Assembly (NCBI GenBank): GCA_900556395.1
Contig: USOQ01000066.1
Coordinates: forward strand, 1 to 13,565
From: Candidatus Segatella caccae
Lineage (GTDB): Bacteria; Bacteroidota; Bacteroidia; Bacteroidales; Bacteroidaceae
Direction of reading: 5' to 3'
DNA length: 13,565 nucleotides
Shown: in pieces, positions 1 to 6,800 of the stretch
Layout of the letters: every line of letters begins with the position of its first letter
Position numbering within the stretch: position 1 is the stretch's first letter
Program-made: the position numbers and the translations under genes
The notes under the pieces: model-generated
Told to the model about the DNA's origin: nothing
What the model saw: only the letters and a program-made list of their open reading frames with translations
Databases searched by the model: none

Positions 1-2
1 AC

Positions 3-380
3 ACCACTGAGTTCCGCATGATGCTAACCCTCATGGTGAAGGTAATGCAGGAAATCCCGGATGGTTCCGACATTCTCTTCCTGACCAATGCCGCCTATAT
101 TCAGAACTTTGACAAGGCTCCAACGGCTAAATCAGCCAACCGAACGAGCAGCGAGAGCAAAGATGCAAACTCGCTTGCAATCTCTGCCGAGTCGCGAGGG
201 AGGAAGGCGAGAGCCAACTCCGACTTGATTATTCGATGCATCGAGGAAAAGAAAAGGCACAACTTTGTCGGAGTCAAGATTGTGCAATATCACAAGAGCC
301 CATTGCTGATAGAAACCCATGACATGGCTACGGAAGCAATGGCCAAGACAAGGAAGGAGTTTCATCAGAAAAACAAATGA
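3..380 (+). CDS. RNase H-like protein, C-terminal fragment (5' end off window)
   Basis: The reading frame is open from the left edge and ends at TGA 378-380, so this is the 3' part of a longer gene. The order of conserved features fits an RNase H fold: TTEFRMM near the start corresponds to the catalytic-Glu helix, FLTNAAYIQN to the strand that usually carries TDSxYV (here Asn stands where the Asp would be), and HDMATEAM to the C-terminal helix with the last Asp. This is pattern matching by eye, and the Asp to Asn difference could mean a divergent or inactive enzyme. Between the second strand and NSDLIIRCIEEKK lies an in-frame 26-residue insert rich in Ser, Arg and Ala, produced by a palindromic repeat described separately. 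Removing it restores a continuous AKSANSDLI. Coding is well supported; the RNase H assignment is moderate. Confidence 0.55.
   Translation, partial: TTEFRMMLTLMVKVMQEIPDGSDILFLTNAAYIQNFDKAPTAKSANRTSSESKDANSLAISAESRGRKARANSDLIIRCIEEKKRHNFVGVKIVQYHKSPLLIETHDMATEAMAKTRKEFHQKNK
134..218 (+). repeat. In-frame palindromic insertion element with 7-bp direct repeats
   Basis: AGCCAAC occurs at 134-140 and again at 212-218, exactly 78 bp apart, bracketing a segment with an imperfect hairpin (GCAAAGATGCAA pairing with TTGCAATCTCTGC around ACTCGC). 78 is divisible by three and contains no stop, so the host ORF stays open. The core CAGCGAG...GCTTG...TGCCGAG...GAG is shared with a second copy at 2456-2501, read in the same phase. 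The arrangement resembles a small mobile palindromic element with target duplication, comparable in concept to Rickettsia palindromic elements. Confidence 0.6.
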
Positions 381-401
381 ATGTTTAGGGGCGTTTTTCC
401 G

Positions 402-419
402 GTCATTAAGGTCATTAAG
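402..419 (+). repeat. Tandem 9-bp repeat, two copies
   Basis: GTCATTAAG is present twice head to tail just after the RNase H-like fragment. The 9-bp period and the TTAA core resemble the larger six-copy array at 3506-3559. Apart from this repeat and the promoter below, I see nothing in the 273-bp gap 381-653. Confidence 0.6.
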
Positions 420-553
420 GATTTCTGTTTTCAAAATATCCCCAGGCACTCAAGACATCCCTCAGCATCCCTCTATCATACGAAATAAGGTTAAATCAAG
501 TTCGCCCTGCAGACAAAATTAATCCATATAATCACTTTTCTGAATATTTTTTG

Positions 554-561
554 TATTTTTG
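554..561 (+). promoter_or_regulatory. Bacteroidetes-type -7 box for the LuxR-family gene
   Basis: TATTTTTG matches the TAnnTTTG consensus perfectly. It lies about 92 bp upstream of the regulator's ATG, implying an untranslated leader of roughly 85 nt. No clean -33 TTTG at the expected spacing is visible, so the call rests on the -7 box alone. Confidence 0.45.
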
Positions 562-653
562 CAGATATATTGCGGCAATATGGGGATTGAGCATGGCTTA
601 TCCTCCTGGATTATAGGCGCATAAGCATCTAATGAATAGCGCATGAAGAAATT

Positions 654-1412
654 ATGGACAAGAATTTCGAACCAATAGAGCAACTGTATCTCTCGCAGGC
701 GTTTGATACGGAAAGCGATGAAGAACAGATGCTTACAGAATGTAAGATGATAGCCCGGACATACGCCCTGGCAGAGAATGCAGTGGTCTCGATGGGAGAC
801 AACCGCAGAAACTGCAGTTACTGCTACTTCGGCGGAGTGGCCGACGTGCTGGGCATTTCGCCGGAGGAACGGGTCAGCCAGCAGCCTTCGCTTTACGAGA
901 ATTTCATCTTCGACCGTTGCCATCCCGATGATCTCAGCAGGCGCCATGCAGAGGAGATTGCCTTCCTTCGCTACATCGCCGGCAACTCTACCCCCCAGCA
1001 CTATCGTGATTATGTGCTCTGCAACTACCTGCGGGTAAAAAATGCCTGCGGAGAATACCGCTGGGTGAAGCATCGAATGATTCCGCTTGCCACCGATAAG
1101 AACGGTTGCCTGCTGCTCTGCGCCTGCATCTATACGCTGGCAACTGATGAGGACAGGAAAGCAAAATTCGCCAATACCCGAACCGGAGAGGTGCGGATAT
1201 TGACGAATAAGGATTACGAAAATATACTTTCTAAACGGGAGATGGAAGTGCTCCGTCTTATCGACCAGGGACTGCTGTCGAAAGAGATTTCAGACAATCT
1301 CTGCATCAGCATCAACACCGTGAACCGACATCGCCAGAACATTCTCCAGAAACTGAAGGTAGATCGTGCCATCGAAGCATGCAAACTGGCACATGTGATG
1401 GGATTACTCTAA
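654..1412 (+). CDS. PAS-domain LuxR-family transcriptional regulator
   Basis: A 252-aa protein with two recognisable parts. Residues about 45-165 have the layout of a PAS_3-type sensor: YFGGVADVLGISPEE, then FDRCHPDDLSRRH, then the paired strands YLRVKNACGEYRWVKHRM. Residues about 190-250 form a LuxR C-terminal HTH, with LSKREMEVLRLIDQG, SKEISDNL, then SINTVNRHRQNILQKL as recognition helix and dimer segment. There is no receiver domain or membrane segment, so it probably senses a cytoplasmic ligand or partner and binds DNA directly; the signal is unknown. The ATG at 654 was chosen because the nearby ATG at 643 is in another frame. The gene converges on the lipoprotein gene with only 8 bp between the stops. 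Confidence 0.85.
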   Translation: MDKNFEPIEQLYLSQAFDTESDEEQMLTECKMIARTYALAENAVVSMGDNRRNCSYCYFGGVADVLGISPEERVSQQPSLYENFIFDRCHPDDLSRRHAEEIAFLRYIAGNSTPQHYRDYVLCNYLRVKNACGEYRWVKHRMIPLATDKNGCLLLCACIYTLATDEDRKAKFANTRTGEVRILTNKDYENILSKREMEVLRLIDQGLLSKEISDNLCISINTVNRHRQNILQKLKVDRAIEACKLAHVMGLL

Positions 1413-1420
1413 CCCAGATT

Positions 1421-2164
1421 CTACTCTCCCATTCGGAAGTCGCCCACCGTCTCGGTTGACAGGTGCAGTTCTGAGAATTCACTCACACATTCTCCCTTTT
1501 GAGGAGCCTGAGAACAGATGCCCACCTTCAGGTTCTTGGGATAGTTGTTGCGGTAAAGGCGAACCATCTGCCACTCCTTGCCATCCAGCGAATAATAGGA
1601 AGCGATGGTTCTTGTGTCAGAACTTATCTTATAATAGATAAAATCCTGATTCACAACCTCATGGTTGTTATCATCGCTCGTCCCCACGGTGCGCACGGTC
1701 ACCACACGGTGCTTGCCTCGTTCATCCTGTTCGAAGCAGAATTTCTGATAGAGTGTGTCGTTGGCCATCACAACAAGATCTGCAGCATTATAGAGTCCAT
1801 CAGGAGTAAAGCCCGGCTTCATCTTGGCAGAGAAAGTAAACGGCTTGGTGTTGTCAACCTCCGTAAAAAGCACCTTTGCCGTATTGGCGGTCAGCTTCGC
1901 ATCGTTGGGGTCGATGAACAGATCGGTTTTCTCAGGAGCAACGAAAGTGATGACACCAGCATTCTCGCTCACCTGCTTGTCGGCTTCATTAAGCATCTTG
2001 GTGAAGTGAATACCGCCAAGCGTGAGGTCACAATCCTGAAAACTCATGACAGGTGTCTGAACAGAATCAGCTGAAGAACTGTCTGCTTTCTCCTGCTTTG
2101 AAGAGTTGCTGCACGATGCCAGTACGCATAAGGCAGCCATTGGTAAAAATGATTTAAATGTCAT
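1421..2164 (-). CDS. DUF1349-domain lipoprotein
   Basis: A 247-aa protein starting at the ATG complementary to 2162-2164. The N-terminus MTFKSFLPMAALCVLASC is a lipoprotein signal with lipobox LASC, followed by a Ser/Lys/Asp-rich linker. That predicts a lipid-anchored protein in the cell envelope. The rest matches the DUF1349 beta-sandwich (concanavalin-like) pattern: FTFSAKMKPGF, ADLVVMAND, DFIYYKISSD, ASYYSLDGKEWQMVRLY and LKVGICSQAP. Such proteins are thought to bind or process carbohydrate-like ligands, but the activity is unproven. The frame stays open upstream to 2476 through a radical SAM remnant. I reject that longer start because a signal peptide begins at 2164 and a perfect -7 box lies at 2191-2198. 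Confidence 0.85.
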   Translation of the reverse strand: MTFKSFLPMAALCVLASCSNSSKQEKADSSSADSVQTPVMSFQDCDLTLGGIHFTKMLNEADKQVSENAGVITFVAPEKTDLFIDPNDAKLTANTAKVLFTEVDNTKPFTFSAKMKPGFTPDGLYNAADLVVMANDTLYQKFCFEQDERGKHRVVTVRTVGTSDDNNHEVVNQDFIYYKISSDTRTIASYYSLDGKEWQMVRLYRNNYPKNLKVGICSQAPQKGECVSEFSELHLSTETVGDFRMGE

Positions 2165-2190
2165 ATTATTTATTGTTTTAATTCGCGCTG

Positions 2191-2198
2191 CAAAGGTA
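2191..2198 (-). promoter_or_regulatory. -7 box for the DUF1349 lipoprotein gene
   Basis: On the minus strand this reads TACCTTTG, a perfect TAnnTTTG, 26 bp ahead of the lipoprotein ATG. About 21 bp further upstream TTGG (complement of 2220-2223) is a plausible -33 element. It sits inside the open frame joined to the radical SAM remnant, which supports the shorter lipoprotein start. Confidence 0.6.
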
Positions 2199-2236
2199 CG
2201 TATTATCTGCAGTTCTGAACCAATTGAAGATGACGC

Positions 2237-2455
2237 ACGGCTGTAGAACTCTTTTGGAGAATGTGCGTATTTTTTATTGTACACATACTTGCATTGAGCC
2301 TCCTGCGCCATTTTCGCAGCCTCTTGCTCCAACTGCTTCCAATATGTCCGGTCTTTATGCAGATAGATTTCTTCATAAAGTGGAATCAAATGTGGATAGT
2401 GTGATTTGATATAATCCATAATGTTGGCCTTAAAACCACCACGCAGATTGAGGTT
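2237..2455 (-). pseudogene. C-terminal remnant of an SPL-type radical SAM protein
   Basis: The minus-strand frame reads LRGGFKANIMDYIKSHYP, then PLYEEIYLHKDRTYWKQLEQ. This resembles the C-terminal tail of spore-photoproduct-lyase-like radical SAM proteins, where a YP-x-x-x-x-LY-x-x-IY...YW-x-x-L pattern is common. The CxxxCxxC core and any start codon are missing. The fragment begins at a palindromic element that abuts a truncated tRNA-Ser, and its own stop has been lost: the frame runs on through the lipoprotein promoter into the lipoprotein gene. It is therefore a relic rather than a working gene. Family recognition is by memory of the tail pattern only, so moderate. Confidence 0.45.
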
Positions 2456-2501
2456 CTCAAGCTCGGCATAATCCAAGCAAGCTTGGCTTCTGCGCTCGCT
2501 G
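2456..2501 (-). repeat. Second copy of the palindromic insertion element
   Basis: On the minus strand this starts CAGCGAGCGCAGAAG and has the inner palindrome CCAAGC-AA-GCTTGG (2473-2486). It aligns over about 46 bp with the copy at 134-218 (shared CAGCGAG, GCTTG, TGCCGAG, GAG). In frame it gives SERRSQACLDYAELE, against SESKDANSLAISAESR in the other copy, so both are translated in the same phase. Confidence 0.55.
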
Positions 2502-2509
2502 AAGGCGAT

Positions 2510-2580
2510 TTCGAACCTTCGGAGCCTTTCGGTTCGGCACGTTAGCAGTGTGCTGGTTTAAGCCGCTCACCCATACTTCC
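2510..2580 (-). tRNA. Truncated tRNA-Ser(GCU), 3' part replaced
   Basis: Reading from 2580 on the minus strand: acceptor 5' half GGAAGTA, TG, a D-arm closed by GGT/ACC, an anticodon arm with loop CTGCTAA (anticodon GCU, serine), a long class-II variable arm around a GAAA loop, and the start of a T-arm GAAGGTTCGAA. After that the expected T-stem partner and the 3' acceptor strand TACTTCC are absent, and the sequence passes into the palindromic element. The molecule cannot form an acceptor stem as written, so it is probably a tRNA pseudogene or recombination scar. The anticodon stem also has one A-C mismatch. Confidence 0.7.
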
Positions 2581-2594
2581 TTGTTTTGACGATG

Positions 2595-2602
2595 CAAAGG
2601 TA
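2595..2602 (-). promoter_or_regulatory. -7 box ahead of the tRNA-Ser fragment
   Basis: The minus strand reads TACCTTTG, a perfect TAnnTTTG, 14 bp before the tRNA 5' end. The 5' half of the tRNA gene therefore keeps its own promoter. Confidence 0.5.
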
Positions 2603-2691
2603 GAAAGGGAGAGTGAAGTCTTTTTTCATAGCAAGAAAAAAGTTTCAAAAAAGTTGTTTTTAGGGCAATTTTTTTCCAGAAAAAAGGGTTT

Positions 2692-2704
2692 AAAGAGTCT
2701 CTTT
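2692..2704 (-). terminator. Possible weak terminator after the small remnant
   Basis: AAAGAG-T-CTCTTT is a perfect short inverted repeat, followed on the minus strand by AAACCC and six T. It lies 24 bp past the stop at 2728. The stem is short and A/T-rich, so this is only a candidate. Confidence 0.3.
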
Positions 2705-2727
2705 TAGGTATTTTGCGGCTTTTAATA

Positions 2728-2937
2728 TCAATAGACCAATGAATAGTTCACATTGAAATAGGAATCTGAAACCTTCATGGTTGTAATCATTATGGATTTG
2801 TCCAGGTTGGTGAAACAATACTGCAGGCTGGCTTCAGATATAGAAACAAGCGTGTAGTGCTTCTTCAGATAATCTATGACAAGCCCACGGTTCACACTTC
2901 GCTCCGTATCAATGACGGAATAATAACACTCGGATGA
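2728..2937 (-). pseudogene. Unrecognised 69-codon C-terminal remnant without a start
   Basis: Between a TAG at 2938-2940 and a TGA at 2728-2730 the minus strand has an open frame with a protein-like composition (SVNRGLVIDYLKKHYTLVS, then YCFTNLDKSIMITTMKVSD, ending NYSLVY). There is no ATG until near its end, so it looks like the tail of a lost gene. I do not recognise the family. The rest of 2581-3076 holds only A/T-rich spacer. Confidence 0.35.
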
Positions 2938-3032
2938 CTATTGAATATCAGTTGATTATTTACGTTTTAGCATTGTTTTAATAGGGTATTAAAATGAAGC
3001 AGAATGATTTAAATGAGAAGAAGTATAAGTAC

Positions 3033-3060
3033 AAAAAAGCGACCTGAAGGCCGCTCTTTT
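3033..3060 (-). terminator. Bidirectional rho-independent terminator after the SSB gene
   Basis: AGCGACC (3038-3044), TGAA loop, GGCCGCT (3049-3055): a 7-bp stem with one G-U pair. It is flanked by six A on the left and four T on the right, so it can work on either strand. On the minus strand it lies about 20 bp after the reconstructed SSB stop. Confidence 0.65.
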
Positions 3061-3076
3061 ATGAGGAGAGAAGGAT

Positions 3077-3451
3077 TTACTTATACTTCTGGGGCTTGTC
3101 CTGCTGAGAATCAGGAGCGTTTTTTCACTACATCTTCGTAGAACTTGGCGGCTACGAGAATCACTCGGTTGTACTTGACACCCTCGACATCCAGCCATTC
3201 CTCTGGCTTGAAGCAGCCTTCAACGGTGATCATTGCTCCCTTAGTGAGGCGGTCGAATGAAGAGGTGGACTCGTTCTTGCTCCATGCCTCGATGTTCATG
3301 AAGGCTGAGGTGCGGTTGTCCTCTTCGCCGTTCTTCTCTGTGCGGTTGATTGCCAGTGAGAAGCGTATTCGCTTGCGTTAGTTAACTGACGTATTTCTGC
3401 ATCCTTACCTACGAAACCTGTTACTGCGAAAGTGTTCTCAATCTTTTTCAT
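3077..3451 (-). pseudogene. ssb: Single-stranded DNA-binding protein (accessory SSB), frameshifted twice
   Basis: The start MKKIENTFAVTGFVGKDAEIRQL (ATG complementary to 3449-3451) is a typical small SSB N-terminus. In the next frame the protein continues as RFSLAINRTEKNGEE, SAFMNIEAWSKNE, KGAMITVEGCFKPEEW and YNRVILVAAKFYEDVV, the OB-fold of the short SSBs found on Bacteroidetes chromosomes and mobile elements. One base seems missing near 3370-3376. A second shift sits at an A6 run (3120-3125): with five A the frame reads NAPDSQQDKPQKYK and stops at 3077-3079, giving a tail of usual type and about 124 aa in all. As written, translation gives only 51 aa. It could be a true pseudogene or a sequence with indel errors. 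It would bind ssDNA during replication or transfer. Confidence 0.75.
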
Positions 3452-3505
3452 AATTTTGAATTCTTAGAAGTGAAACCTTTTTTTTACTCAACTTTCGCAA
3501 ATGGG

Positions 3506-3559
3506 GAAGTTAAAGAATTTAAAGAAGTTAGAGAAGTTAGAGAAGTTAGAGAAGTTAAA
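3506..3559 (+). repeat. Six tandem 9-bp repeats, consensus GAAGTTAGA
   Basis: Successive units are GAAGTTAAA, GAATTTAAA, GAAGTTAGA (three times) and GAAGTTAAA. The array is perfect in length and slightly varied in sequence, lying between two divergent genes. Such arrays can change copy number by slippage. A two-copy array of similar style occurs at 402-419. Confidence 0.85.
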
Positions 3560-3751
3560 GCCATATGCTTTATCGCTAATTTACAACAAAAAAAGGCTAT
3601 TGGCTATAACTTCTTACGACCGAAGGGAGTGACAACTGCTTAAACTACTATAACTTCCGTATATGCGAAACTTCAGTTGCTTAATATAAGGGGTTTATTA
3701 TAAAAAACATAAAAGTGGTGGTTTTACGATAGATTTTTACCGAAAAATCAC

Positions 3752-3759
3752 TAATTTTG
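3752..3759 (+). promoter_or_regulatory. -7 box for the AlbA_2 gene
   Basis: TAATTTTG matches TAnnTTTG, about 105 bp ahead of the ATG at 3865. It implies a leader of about 100 nt that is A-rich just before the start, as is usual in this phylum. The -33 element is unclear. Confidence 0.5.
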
Positions 3760-3864
3760 CAGAGTTTTAAACTCAAAGATTTAATTCTTTGATAAACAGC
3801 GTTAATCTACACACCCTTAAAACCTCAACTCAGAGAAGTGTCAAACTAATAAAACTATATAATA

Positions 3865-6800
3865 ATGACTGTTCAAACTTTCCAAAAGGGTAAGTTCTAC
3901 ACACTGCCCATCAAAGATTTCAGGGAGGAAGGAAACAATGCCTTCTTCATCGTCGATGCAAACAACAGGGAATACGCCATAAGGATGTTCGACTTCCAGA
4001 AATTGGATAAAAGCGTATTCGAAATGAAAGAACTGCCTTGTATGGTAAAAGACATACATGGTGACAATATTGTATTTGTCCAGAACTTCGCCCAGATGTT
4101 CAGCGAAAGGTACATTTCTGGAAAAACATACCCATTTATTGTAAACAAGGAAGCCTATAATCCTGATACAGAGTTTAGGTATTACGATGTTAGGGATTAT
4201 AACGGAGTTCCTTTCAGGGTAAAGTGCGAAAAAAACACATACTTAGTGCCAAACCAAAGAATCCTATGCGTGGTATCAAGACCGACTCAGAACAAGATGA
4301 TCTTGATACTTGAAAACACAAAAAAGGATAATATTGTAAACTGCATAAGCCCAGAAGAGCTTCTGAAGAAAAGTGGTATCGAGGAAAGGTGTCAAAGGTT
4401 TCTCTTGAACAGCTTTGCTACAAATCCAGGTTTTGAGGAAGCAAAGTATTACTATAAACAGGGTAATCCAGAATGGGTTATAAAAGCAATCACAGCAGTT
4501 GTTGGTGTCGAGCAATGGCCAAACCTATCATTTACTAACAAAGAACTCCTTTTGTCTTGTTATCATCGGATTTGCCTATATTTGCTTGAAGACTCCGACT
4601 ACCTTCATCAGTTCACTGAATCCGACAGAGACAATTACCAGACTTGGATAGCCGACAGGGTATCTATGTCTGAGACTTATCTTGAATGTCTTGCCCTTAT
4701 GAGCAAGAACGGATGCAGTGAGGAGATTGATTTAATTCTTGGAAAAATTCGTAATTCCGGTTACATCTACCATCCTCACAGAAGGATGCGTCTTCTGATA
4801 GCAATGTTCTCCCTGCAGCCAGAGTTGCTTGAAGAGAAGATTGACGTAATACTGGATTTGCTCGGAGAGAGGGCTAAAGACTGGAAGGTAGCATCGTTTA
4901 CCGACGCATTCTCCAGCTTCCTTCAGTTCTATGTCATGTCAAACAAGGACAGGACAAACCGTGAGGCTGTCATTGACAATGAGCAGAGCAATCTTCTTTT
5001 GAAACGTATGGTACGCTCGATATGCTATCTGTTGCTTATGACAAATGGTGAAGGAATCAATTTTCCTATGTACCGTTCACTACTCTATCACTATTTGTCA
5101 TTCGTGAGAGGTCGCAACGTACTTGGCAACCTCAATCAGACACAGAACCTTGCAGAAGAGCTTGTGGATCGAGCTTTCACATCACTTGTCGTTTCAGAAG
5201 AGAGCGGTCAAGACTTTACATGGGGCAGAGATTTCAGCCAAATAGAGTTGTTCGCATACCAGATGGCAGCCATCAAGGTAAAGAACACTACATTCCTGAC
5301 TCGTTCCTACGAGGCTCAGAATGTTCGCTTCACGGTGAGTGCAGACGGCATAACCATAGCAAAATCTTCTTCTGCCGCCAAAGAGAAAAACATCCTTCCG
5401 CAGGACTTCCCAGGCTGGCATAACCTTCAGATATTCCTTGACCAGCCAACCAAGTTCAATATCAGCAAGCAGTCAAAGATGCGTACTTGGAAGGCTTACT
5501 GGAATAATGTTGAACAGGCTCTGTTTGAGGAAAAGAAGGTCGTTTCCAAAACAAAGAAGCGTAAAATCTCACCAGAAGTGGGTACTGTGACTACTGTCAG
5601 AGTACTCTGGAAAGACGAAAACCACCAATACAGATACTACTGCAGAATCGAAGATGACCTCTACGAAGGTGAAGGATGGATTGATACCTACCAGAAGGGA
5701 GGCTCCATCGGTCTCTTCCACTATGATCCAGAACTTGACATCGACTCTTTCTTCATTGATGGCAAGCCAATACTGTTCAAGGTAAGGGTAAATGCAATCG
5801 GAAGTCCAAAGGATGAGAAACCAACCTACACCTTTGATGCCGTTTCGTTGATAGACGAACTTATCAGAGAGCAGGTTGAATTTGCAGAAGAATCAAACTG
5901 CGAAATTATCTTCTACGATTCAAAGAACGACATATATTGTGGCGTTACTTCATATGGTTATGGCATATTCCTGGAACGTACAGAAGAATATGCTGATGTA
6001 CAGGTAGGTGACACTGTTAAGGTGCGTGTTACCGATTCTTCACGTCCTAACGCCATTCAGGGTGAGATATGCGGAGCTGGTACAGAAGAGGTTAATATCA
6101 AGACCGCTGCAGAAGGCGTACTTCATGACTATGCATACGAACAACTCTATGAAGAAACAGAGGAGGAGTTGGAAGAAGAAGCAATGTCTGTATCAGAAGA
6201 CCTGTTCGAACTGGACTACATGAAGGAGATTATAAACATCTTCGACCACAAGGCAGTCCTTGAAACTGACAATATCCGTGCATACGCTTTCCTGTCTATC
6301 GCGCATATATTATCAAAGATGATAGATGACCAGGCTATGATGCAGTATTTGGAGCAGAGACTTCATTTCCTCTGCATCCTTGAAGACTATGGCGAAAATG
6401 GCAAGGTCAATGATGAGGAACTTGAATTGCTCGGCAATGACAATAGCGACATGGTAGAGAAGTTTCCACTTCTCAAACAGCGTCTCTCTGAGATGAGAAT
6501 AGTCAACTGCTTCGGACAGCAGGAAAAGAATCCTTACCTCTGGAGCATGGTCAACGACTATGAATCAGGACATATATTAAGTAAGCTTTCTCGCCTTATG
6601 CTGTCATACAACATGGCTGAGGGCTTTGGCTTACAGGAAAATCAGAAGAATATCATCACAAAAATAAAGAGCCTCTTGAACGTGAATGTTGAGTTACCTC
6701 AGATTTACTCATTTGGCGAGGAGAATCAGCTTACAGAGTTCAAGACAAGCATCGTGTTCCCTCCAAACAATAATATGCGAGAGGACATCAAGCAGCAGAC

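Larger units (their letters stand above)
3452..3864. other. 413-bp intergenic spacer between ssb and the AlbA_2 gene
   Basis: The divergent spacer contains six tandem 9-bp repeats (3506-3559), several similar short words (CTATAACTTC twice, CAACTGCTTAA and its near mirror CAGTTGCTTAA at about 3634 and 3672) and a -7 box at 3752-3759. No ORF, tRNA or clear structured RNA is visible. Confidence 0.5.

Noticed and set aside
519..1073. Minus-strand 184-aa ORF over the LuxR-family gene
   Set aside because: It is antisense to a gene with clear PAS and HTH motifs and shows no domain of its own.
2230..2267. TGACGCA and TGCGTA words as a third Nudix-regulator operator
   Set aside because: The two half-sites are about 30 bp apart and lie in the radical SAM remnant, not in the 17-bp arrangement of the real pair.
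2165..2476. Long N-terminal extension of the lipoprotein ORF up to 2476
   Set aside because: The extension begins at a TTG, covers a palindromic element and a radical SAM remnant, and contains the lipoprotein's own promoter; the signal peptide starts at 2164.
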